Made by a program: the position numbers and the translations under genes
In this document: positions 10,217 through 17,683 of the stretch, one piece after another
Numbering within the stretch: the first letter of the stretch is position 1
Layout: the number at the start of each line of letters is the position of its first letter
The notes under the pieces: model-generated
Told to the model about the DNA's origin: nothing
The model's input: only the letters and a program-made list of their open reading frames with translations
The model's database searches: none
Origin: Bacteroidota bacterium
GTDB lineage: Bacteria > Bacteroidota > Bacteroidia > Chitinophagales > Chitinophagaceae
DNA: 42,679 bases
Assembly: GCA_013288285.1 (NCBI GenBank)
Contig: JABDCE010000016.1
Span: forward strand, 1-42,679
Reading direction: 5' to 3'

Positions 10217-11149
10217 ATGACAACAACGAGCTTACCATCACTTGACCTTGCTGCGTGGGAGCAAAGCAAAACAACGCTTAATTTATATCTGCAGGTAGTA
10301 GGCAAGATACAGTTGGCACTTATGCCCCGTAAAAACCATTGGTGGAACATTACTTTCCTCGTGAATGCCAAAGGGCTCATCACCCACACCATGCCTGCAA
10401 ACGATTTCACGTTCGATATCCAATTCAACTTCCTCGAGCATAAAGTGGAGCTGGTTACCAGCAAGGGCATTCATGAGTCCTTTCCGCTTACGGATGGACT
10501 AAGTGTTGCCGACTTGTATAAGAAGATGTTTGCCATACTGGAGAAGTTGAACATACCGGTAAAGATAATACCGCACCCTTACGGCATGCCTGATGCTAAC
10601 CCTATGACCACTCCATTTAAAGAGCTGACTAACTATAACAGTTATAACGCCGAGTATGTTCAGAAATTCTGGCGAATACTGGTATGGACATGCGAGGTGT
10701 TTACCGAATTCAGCGGTCGGTTCTATGGCAAGACAAGCCCCGTGCAGCTATTCTGGCATCATATGGACCTTGTAGTTACCCGCTTCTGCGGCAGAAGGGC
10801 TCCTGCTATGCCGCCGGGTGCCAACATTTCTAATAAAGACGCCTACAGCCATGAACTCATCAGCTTTGGTTTTTGGGCAGGTGATGAGAACGTAAGAGGC
10901 GCAGCGTTTTACTCCTACACCTACCCTTCTCCGAAAGACCTGGACAAAGAACCCTTGGCACCACCGGTTGCGAAATGGCAGCTATCTAATGGTAGCCCTA
11001 TGGCTTTGCTTATGTATGATGATCTCAGGACATCTGCTGACCCGCATAAAGATTTACTGGCTTTCCTGGAAAGCTGCTATATGGCAGGCGCTACCCTGTC
11101 GGGCTGGGATATAGCGGACCTGAAAGTTGTACCACTAAAAGATATATAG
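10217..11149 (+). CDS. DUF5996-like protein
   Basis: ORF 10139-11149. The GTG at 10139 lies in the terminator, so ATG at 10217 (MTTTSLPSLDLAAW) is the likely start. Contains LPRKNHWWN- and FHEELISFGFWAGD-like patterns typical of this family. Confidence 0.75.
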   Translation: MTTTSLPSLDLAAWEQSKTTLNLYLQVVGKIQLALMPRKNHWWNITFLVNAKGLITHTMPANDFTFDIQFNFLEHKVELVTSKGIHESFPLTDGLSVADLYKKMFAILEKLNIPVKIIPHPYGMPDANPMTTPFKELTNYNSYNAEYVQKFWRILVWTCEVFTEFSGRFYGKTSPVQLFWHHMDLVVTRFCGRRAPAMPPGANISNKDAYSHELISFGFWAGDENVRGAAFYSYTYPSPKDLDKEPLAPPVAKWQLSNGSPMALLMYDDLRTSADPHKDLLAFLESCYMAGATLSGWDIADLKVVPLKDI

Positions 11150-11150
11150 C

Positions 11151-11426
11151 CTACTCGTAGTCCACAAACAGTTCATCAGGATAACACCATAGCCATTTTT
11201 CACCCGGCTCGGCAGATATCACTACCGGGTGCTTTGCTTTGTGGTAGTGAGCCGTCATGTGCTTGTTTGGCGAGTTGTCGCAGCATAACGTAGCGCCGCA
11301 GGTCTGGCAGGTACGCAGGTGCATCCAGGTGCTGCCTGTCTTTATACACTCTTCACATTCATATGCTTTCGGCTCTTTAAGCTCCTTAATGCTGCTGATA
11401 TGTTCACAAACTTTTTGCGCTGCCAT
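11151..11426 (-). CDS. UBP-type zinc-finger protein
   Basis: 91 aa; CEHI...YECEECIKTGSTWMHLRTCQTCGATLCCDNSPNKHMTAHYHKAKHPVV matches the zf-UBP Cys/His spacing. Confidence 0.85.
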   Translation of the reverse strand: MAAQKVCEHISSIKELKEPKAYECEECIKTGSTWMHLRTCQTCGATLCCDNSPNKHMTAHYHKAKHPVVISAEPGEKWLWCYPDELFVDYE

Positions 11427-11511
11427 AACAAGTTATTGTTGTCTAAAGTTATCACATGTCTGCCAAAAAAATAGAATAGGATTCACTTCACACCATCAGA
11501 GCTAACAAAAA

Positions 11512-11533
11512 AGCCGAACCAAAAGGCCCGGCT
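11512..11533 (-). terminator. Rho-independent terminator of fbp
   Basis: On the minus strand, AGCCGGGCC-tttt-GGTTCGGCT is a 9-bp stem (2 GU pairs) followed by a run of T. Confidence 0.75.
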
Positions 11534-11558
11534 GTTACTATTATAAAGAAAGCGTTGC

Positions 11559-12581
11559 TTACGCTACGGTTTCTTTTTCTTTTATGTACTCCAATACCTT
11601 ATTTACCATATTCTTAGAGCCAATGAATATAGGCACGCGCTGGTGTAGCTCGGTAGGCTGCACATCCAGCACATTGCCATAACCGGTAGAAGCCTTACCA
11701 CCTGCCGCCTCCACTATGAAAGCCATTGGGTTACATTCGTATTGCAGGCGCAGCTTGCCGTTTTTGTTGCTCTTATCAGCGGGATAAATGAATATACCTC
11801 CCTTTATAAGGGTACGGTGCATATCTGCCACCATAGAACCTATATAACGGTGTGAGTAAGGCCTGTTCTCTTCCTTATTGCTTTCCATGCAATAATTGAG
11901 GTAGGCCACCATGCCCTCGCTATATTTGATAGTATTGCCCTGGTTGAGGGAATATATCTTACCGTTCTCAGGCACTTTCATATTTGGGTGCGACAGGCAG
12001 AATTCGCCAATAGATGGCTCCAGGGTAAAGCCGTTGACACTTATCCTGGTAGCATATACCATCATAGTACTGGAACCGTAAATGATATAACCTGCTGCCA
12101 TCAGGCGGTTGCCCGGCTGCAGGAAGTCAGCTTCCGTACAGGGCTTGCCCATTTCGCTCACACGGCGGTAGATAGCGAATATGGTGCCGATGGGCGCGTT
12201 GACATCGATATTGGAAGAACCATCGAGCGGATCGAACAGCACTACATATTTTGAATTTGCGGAGAAGGTATCTTCATAGCAAACATGATTATCGTTTTCC
12301 TCAGAGGCTATGCCGGCGCAGTCGTTACTGTTCTTCAGGATATTTATCAGCGTCTCGTTTGCAAATACATCCAGCTTCATCTGCTCTTCGCCCTGCACAT
12401 TGGTAGCGCCGTGAGCGCCCAGTATATCTACGAGCCCTGCTTTGCGCACCTGCTTGTTTACTATCTTGCCTGCCAGGCCAATATCCCTGAGCAATGCCGA
12501 CAATTCGCCGGTAGCCTGTGGAAATTTCCGGGTCTCCTGGATGGTAAACTCATCCATCGTAATTAATTTTCCCTGCGACAT
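11559..12581 (-). CDS. fbp: Fructose-1,6-bisphosphatase class 1
   Basis: 340 aa; VLFDPLDGSSNIDVNAPIGTIFAIYR, SMVADMHRTLIKGGIFIYP and LRLQYECNPMAFIVEAAGG. Confidence 0.95.
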   Translation of the reverse strand: MSQGKLITMDEFTIQETRKFPQATGELSALLRDIGLAGKIVNKQVRKAGLVDILGAHGATNVQGEEQMKLDVFANETLINILKNSNDCAGIASEENDNHVCYEDTFSANSKYVVLFDPLDGSSNIDVNAPIGTIFAIYRRVSEMGKPCTEADFLQPGNRLMAAGYIIYGSSTMMVYATRISVNGFTLEPSIGEFCLSHPNMKVPENGKIYSLNQGNTIKYSEGMVAYLNYCMESNKEENRPYSHRYIGSMVADMHRTLIKGGIFIYPADKSNKNGKLRLQYECNPMAFIVEAAGGKASTGYGNVLDVQPTELHQRVPIFIGSKNMVNKVLEYIKEKETVA

Positions 12582-12697
12582 TATTTCTTAATGATTATTT
12601 TGTCCAAAAATAACGAATTATCAACGAATAAGCATACAATACTGGTAACAATCCGGCTATGGCATTGTTTTTATATCCTATGTATGCACACATGATT

Positions 12698-13426
12698 ATG
12701 AATAGAAAAGTACCTTTTGTTGTTTTTTTGCTGTTTGCCATGGCCTCTTTTAGCGGTTGTGATATGCTGCACCAAAGCGCTAAATACAGTTTCACCGACG
12801 GCGTATACCGGACAAAGAAATTCTCGCACGATAGCAGGGTTTATGTGCTGAAGGTAGACGATGATACCCTGACCGTTTTCCCCGTGCGGGAATTCAAAGA
12901 CTCTACTGCTATTATGACCAAGCAACGGGTAGACTATACCAGCCGGCAAAAAAAGTTCAAAGACAATAAAGTGCTGCACGTCTTCTACAAACCTTCTTTC
13001 GACCTGGACGTAATGACGATACCTATTAACTACCGGCCTCCAGTATTTGGCTACCCCAACCAACTCACTAATAATTTCAACGGGGCATTGTATGGCGGCT
13101 ACCGGATAGACGCCTATAAACTCAGTTACCGGCGTACACCACTCAACACATACAAGCAAAAAATAAAGCACGTTGGATACAGCGCCGGCCTGTTCCTGGG
13201 TATGGGAAATGCATACATAGACGCATTTTCATTGCGCAACCCCAACTACCCCTACCAGTATGAAGGTGCGTTGCTGCTGACTGGCGTGGCCGCAAACATT
13301 GCTGCGGGCCATTTTACGATTGGTATTGCCCTGGGTACCGATCACCTGCTGGACAAAAACCACAGCGAGTGGATATACGAAGGCCAGCCATGTATCGGGT
13401 TCACTGTGGGGCTGAACCTGAATTAG
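12698..13426 (+). CDS. Putative lipoprotein of unknown function
   Basis: Signal peptide MNRKVPFVVFLLFAMASFSGCDM with lipobox SGC. The ORF track start at 12659 is probably upstream of the true start. Confidence 0.65.
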   Translation: MNRKVPFVVFLLFAMASFSGCDMLHQSAKYSFTDGVYRTKKFSHDSRVYVLKVDDDTLTVFPVREFKDSTAIMTKQRVDYTSRQKKFKDNKVLHVFYKPSFDLDVMTIPINYRPPVFGYPNQLTNNFNGALYGGYRIDAYKLSYRRTPLNTYKQKIKHVGYSAGLFLGMGNAYIDAFSLRNPNYPYQYEGALLLTGVAANIAAGHFTIGIALGTDHLLDKNHSEWIYEGQPCIGFTVGLNLN

Positions 13427-13429
13427 CCG

Positions 13430-14788
13430 TCACTTGTCTTTCCACAACAGTTTCACCTGCTCATATTCATTTGCCAGTAGCGAGAAGATAACTGAATCTT
13501 CCATAATGCCATCCCTGCAGAAGTGCGACCGTAGCACTCCTTCCTGAACGAAACCACAACCAGTCACAATTTTCAGAGAGGGCACATTCTGAGGCCCCAC
13601 AAACGCTTCTATCCTGTTGAGCCCCATCGCCTCAAACCCATGTGCGATTACCGCGCGGGCTGCTTCTGTCATGAGTCCCTTCCCTCTTGCCGATTCGTCC
13701 TCCATTAAATAACCAAACTCAGCCCTGCTGTGCATAGCGTACCAATTGTGAAAACCACATTTACCAATAGCATTGCCTGTTGCTTTCTCAATCAGTACAA
13801 ATGTCTTGAATGAAGTACGGTACGTAGTCATTCCGTTCTCAAATTTCGCGCGCTCCGCATCGAGTTGTTCTTTTGTGGCCACGCCAACCAGTTTCATAGC
13901 CTCATCGTCAGTACACGTGCTGTAGATTTGGCGCAACACTTCAGGGTTAAGTTCCTTGAGCAACAACCTTTTTGTTTCCAACGTATGCAGGGTGATCGCC
14001 GTTGGTTTGGCAGCGGCAGGCATCCCCATATTGAACAGAAAAATGTGCTGCTGTTCCGGCATTGTGAGCACTACGTCAACGTCATTTTTCTGAGTGAAAT
14101 TAGTCAGTCCCGCTTTCTTCAGCCTGTCTATCTTCAGCTTCATGTCGGCGGCGAAGTAAGTAATAGCAGGATAACTGAAATGAGCGGACTGATGCAAACC
14201 AACAATACTCAGTCCGTCAGACACTATAGCCCATGGATAAGGATGCTCAAATTTTGAAACAGCTTTGAAACCAAGCAGCGCCCAGTACGCGAGCGATGCC
14301 TTGAGGTCCTTAACACGATGCGCCAACTCACCAAACAAACCAATAGTCTTATTCACGTATTTCTCCGGTTTGAAATAGTCCTCAGGGAGCATAGCAAGCA
14401 TACCGGGACCCGGTGGTTGAGCGAAACCATCAACAATACCCACCAGGCTGATATTCAAGCCATCCGGTGACAGGAATAAGTAGCGCCGCACCTGGTCAGT
14501 TTTTTTAGGTTTCTGCACAAATTCAATACCTTTTTTCCCCAGCAATGAAACTACCTTATCGAGGTCCTTCACATAGTACGTCAGTGCCAGGTACGGTTGC
14601 GGATCCTTGCGCAGCATAATAAGTAGTACACCATCGCTCACCTGCATCCACGGAAACGGCCAGTCGGCACGAAACACTTCAGTGAACCCCAGCTTTTTAT
14701 AACACGCGAAAGACGCGTCTATATCAGGCGTGGCAATGGTGAGTGCAGTTATTTCGCCCAGAAAGGACTTTGGAGTAACAGACATCAT
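13430..14788 (-). CDS. VOC-VOC-GNAT fusion (two glyoxalase/bleomycin-resistance-like domains plus a RimJ-like N-acetyltransferase)
   Basis: 452 aa. Two VOC-like modules (ITALTIATPDIDASFACYKKLGF; FGELAHRVKDLKASLAYWALLGFKAVSKF) precede a GNAT module (TKRLLLKEL...FGYLMEDESARGKGLMTEAARAVIAHGFEAMGLNRIEAFVGPQNVPSLKIVTGCGFVQEGVLR). Confidence 0.82.
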   Translation of the reverse strand: MMSVTPKSFLGEITALTIATPDIDASFACYKKLGFTEVFRADWPFPWMQVSDGVLLIMLRKDPQPYLALTYYVKDLDKVVSLLGKKGIEFVQKPKKTDQVRRYLFLSPDGLNISLVGIVDGFAQPPGPGMLAMLPEDYFKPEKYVNKTIGLFGELAHRVKDLKASLAYWALLGFKAVSKFEHPYPWAIVSDGLSIVGLHQSAHFSYPAITYFAADMKLKIDRLKKAGLTNFTQKNDVDVVLTMPEQQHIFLFNMGMPAAAKPTAITLHTLETKRLLLKELNPEVLRQIYSTCTDDEAMKLVGVATKEQLDAERAKFENGMTTYRTSFKTFVLIEKATGNAIGKCGFHNWYAMHSRAEFGYLMEDESARGKGLMTEAARAVIAHGFEAMGLNRIEAFVGPQNVPSLKIVTGCGFVQEGVLRSHFCRDGIMEDSVIFSLLANEYEQVKLLWKDK

Positions 14789-14874
14789 TTAAAACGTTGG
14801 TAGCCTGTAAAGATATTAAACACATAACGAAAACGATGGCATGATTTTTAAAGGCATATTAAAAACGCCTGTTT

Positions 14875-15309
14875 ATGCGCATAAAGGTATTGCTCGTTGG
14901 GGACGACCCTGCATCATTAATGGCAGAAGGGCAACTGCTCAGAGAAAGAGGACTACTTGTATTCACTACATTTAATCCCGACAATATTGGGGATCTGATC
15001 GACGAAGTAAAGCCGGATGTGGTTTTCTTCAGTTCCCACAGCATGAAAAATCAGGTAACGGATGCATACAATAGGTTCCTTACAGATGTCTTTCACATGC
15101 AACTGCCCGTCATATTCACGCTGGCAGACGATGACCTCTACTTAGTTACCAAGCGGCGGACGATGCTGCGGGAAAAACGCACCTGTGTGGCAGAGAGCAT
15201 AATAGACGGCATAAAAATGGCGCTGAACGACAAGTATGTACAGCCAAAGAATATCTACAAGATAAATCCGGGAGGGTTTAATTCACCTACATTACCTACA
15301 AGGGCATAA
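14875..15309 (+). CDS. Degenerate response-regulator receiver-like protein
   Basis: 144 aa; VLLVGDDPASLMAEGQLLRERGLLVFTTFNPDNIGDLIDEVKPDVVFFSSHS...LPVIFTLADDD resembles REC but lacks the phosphoacceptor Asp. Confidence 0.55.
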   Translation: MRIKVLLVGDDPASLMAEGQLLRERGLLVFTTFNPDNIGDLIDEVKPDVVFFSSHSMKNQVTDAYNRFLTDVFHMQLPVIFTLADDDLYLVTKRRTMLREKRTCVAESIIDGIKMALNDKYVQPKNIYKINPGGFNSPTLPTRA

Positions 15310-15315
15310 TGCCTA

Positions 15316-16176
15316 CTAATTTTCGGTGATCCTTATTTCTACACGCCTGTTCTTCTCTGCATCGGCATCGGTAACTTCATAAAGTACTACCGGCTTACGT
15401 TTTCCAAATCCCTCATATTTCAGCCGCGAGGCATCAATACCTTTTCTTACCAGGAAATTATAGATAGCTTTAGCCCGGTTCACAGATAAAGATACTTCCC
15501 CGGTTTCGGCGTCCTCGGCATCAGGCGCCTCTGGCGAAATACAGCACACATGCCCTTCTATACTGATCTTCACCCTTGGATTATCTTTCAGCACCTCGTA
15601 TAATTTTTCCAATGTCTCCCGCGATTCCGGCATGATTGTATGCCTGTCTGGCGGGAAGTATACATTCTTCAATAAAAAGGTAGTGCCTGGCTTTAGCTTC
15701 TTGATCTCATCGAGGTTGGTGAGCGCAACTTTAGTATTCCCTACTTTCCCTGGCTTCTCCACAGGCGGTTTTTTAGTGCGGTTGTTCACTACTATATCCA
15801 CCCTTCTGTCTGTAGGATAACCGTTTTTCCCGGTAACCCCCGTGCGTGTTATCTCTCCTTTTCCCTCGCAAAGTTTTATGTCATTGGCATTGATGCCGTA
15901 CTTCACCAGGTAGTCTTTTACGTTCTGCGCGCGTTTTACAGAGAGGTCTTTATTGTGTCCCTCTGAACCCAGAAAATCGGCATAGCCTATCACCATAATA
16001 TTGCTACCGTTGATGATCTTGTCGTTATATACCAGCAGGTCTATTTTTTTCTGTACTGTGGTGTTCAGCTTTGTTACGTTGAGGTCAAAGAATAATTTAA
16101 AAGTATCCGTTTCACGCTGTGCATGAACAGAATGGAGAGAAAAACAAAAGAAGACAAGTAACAGCGTTTTATACAT
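15316..16176 (-). CDS. Secreted protein with two OmpA-like domains
   Basis: 286 aa with a signal peptide and two OmpA-C-like units (IMVIGYADFLGSEGHNKDLSVKRAQNVKDYL; ISIEGHVCC...LSVNRAKAIYNFLVRKGIDASRLKYEGFGKRKPV...RRVEIRI). Confidence 0.8.
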   Translation of the reverse strand: MYKTLLLVFFCFSLHSVHAQRETDTFKLFFDLNVTKLNTTVQKKIDLLVYNDKIINGSNIMVIGYADFLGSEGHNKDLSVKRAQNVKDYLVKYGINANDIKLCEGKGEITRTGVTGKNGYPTDRRVDIVVNNRTKKPPVEKPGKVGNTKVALTNLDEIKKLKPGTTFLLKNVYFPPDRHTIMPESRETLEKLYEVLKDNPRVKISIEGHVCCISPEAPDAEDAETGEVSLSVNRAKAIYNFLVRKGIDASRLKYEGFGKRKPVVLYEVTDADAEKNRRVEIRITEN

Positions 16177-16258
16177 AACCGTGTTATTCCAAGTATAAAG
16201 TACGGAAATTTTTCAATCCATTGTATACTATTTTTTCATTGCGCCGCCACCAGCCGGG

Positions 16259-16729
16259 TTATACGGAAACACTTGTGCTGCTTTCAGGATCACGCCTCAA
16301 TAACAGGTAGCCCAGGTAGGTAAATGGCAGGTAAACCAATAAGTTAACGACCGAGAACCAGACCGGGTGCGGCAGGTACAGGATATTATACAGGCCCGCA
16401 AGCGTCAGCACTATGCCCACAACAGTGGCTGGCTTTGCAGATATTCTTTTTGACAACAGCGTAGATACTATACCTGCCAGGAAGGAACAAACGATGTAGT
16501 TGACCAGCAACAGCATGAACGCTTTATCGGGCATGGCCTTCATGCCTTTTGCCAGCGAGTCTACATCATATTTATCTGTGCCGGGTGCCAGTGGATACAG
16601 TGTTTCGATCCACATTTCACCAAGGGTTATCAGCATCATAGCCGACATAGCGCCTACCACTACGGGCAATACATATTTAGTAACTCCCATTTTTAAAATG
16701 TTTGTACCTGTAAAGTTAGTAGAAACCAA
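16259..16729 (-). CDS. Small integral membrane protein of unknown function
   Basis: 156 aa with four predicted hydrophobic helices. Confidence 0.6.
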   Translation of the reverse strand: MVSTNFTGTNILKMGVTKYVLPVVVGAMSAMMLITLGEMWIETLYPLAPGTDKYDVDSLAKGMKAMPDKAFMLLLVNYIVCSFLAGIVSTLLSKRISAKPATVVGIVLTLAGLYNILYLPHPVWFSVVNLLVYLPFTYLGYLLLRRDPESSTSVSV

Positions 16730-16828
16730 TATACAGTGGCTACAAAAGATGCCTCGTTATATTCCATGTTTATGCACCTGTAAATATTTAGCTTTAATAT
16801 TGCAACGTACTCACCTGCACACAAACGT

Positions 16829-17614
16829 ATGATCCACAAACTATTCAACGACAAGCCGTCGCGGCTTTTGGTCATCCTTACCTCGTTCTTTGTTGCTAAT
16901 GCGCTGATAGCTGAGTGCATAGGCGGCAAGCTGTTTTCGCTGGAGCGTGTGCTTGGATGGACGCCCCATCCATTCACCCTGCTGGGCGAACACGGGCTCA
17001 CCTTTACCCTTACCTGCGGCGTGCTACTGTGGCCACTGGAGTTTATAATGACCGATGTGGTCAATGAATACTATGGCCCTAAGATCGTGAAGCGCATATC
17101 CTACATAGCCATCGCGCTTATCTGCTATGCATTCCTTATGTTTTACTTAGCCATACAGGTACCGGCAGATACCTCTTTCTGGGTGGGCAGCCAAAAGGAT
17201 AGCGGTGTGCCGGATATGCAGGCCGCTTTCTCCAATATCTTCGGGCAGGGCATGTGGATCATACTGGGTAGCCTCATCGCCTTCCTCGTGAGCCAGGTGG
17301 TAGACGTATGGATATTCCACAAAATTAAAAGAGTTACCGGGGAGAAGCATGTGTGGCTGCGGTCTACCGGCTCCACGATCGTATCGCAACTGGTAGATAG
17401 TTTTATAGTGTTGTTCATTGCGTTCAAGATAGGGAAGGGATGGTCTTACCAGCGCGTTTTTGCAATAGGCCTCGTCAACTATACCTACAAGTTCACAATG
17501 GCGGTAGTACTTACGCCGCTCATTTACTTTATAGAAAAAGGAATCAGCAATTACCTGGGGCATACAGTTACAGAAGAAATGAAACATGCGGCTATGGGTA
17601 AAGTGAATGAATAA
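16829..17614 (+). CDS. Queuosine precursor transporter (YhhQ/VUT family)
   Basis: 261 aa; VILTSFFVANALIAECIGGKLFS, WPLEFIMTDVVNEYYGPKIVKRISYIA, VSQVVDVWIFHKIK and RSTGSTIVSQLVDSFIVLFIAF. Confidence 0.88.
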   Translation: MIHKLFNDKPSRLLVILTSFFVANALIAECIGGKLFSLERVLGWTPHPFTLLGEHGLTFTLTCGVLLWPLEFIMTDVVNEYYGPKIVKRISYIAIALICYAFLMFYLAIQVPADTSFWVGSQKDSGVPDMQAAFSNIFGQGMWIILGSLIAFLVSQVVDVWIFHKIKRVTGEKHVWLRSTGSTIVSQLVDSFIVLFIAFKIGKGWSYQRVFAIGLVNYTYKFTMAVVLTPLIYFIEKGISNYLGHTVTEEMKHAAMGKVNE

Positions 17615-17630
17615 GACTACCCTGTCCACA

Positions 17631-17665
17631 AAAAGAAAACCCCTGAAAGTCAGGGGTTTTCTTTT
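17631..17665. terminator. Bidirectional rho-independent terminator between convergent genes
   Basis: Perfect 16-bp stem AAAAGAAAACCCCTGA-aag-TCAGGGGTTTTCTTTT. Confidence 0.9.
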
Positions 17666-17683
17666 GTCATTATCCAACCAAAA

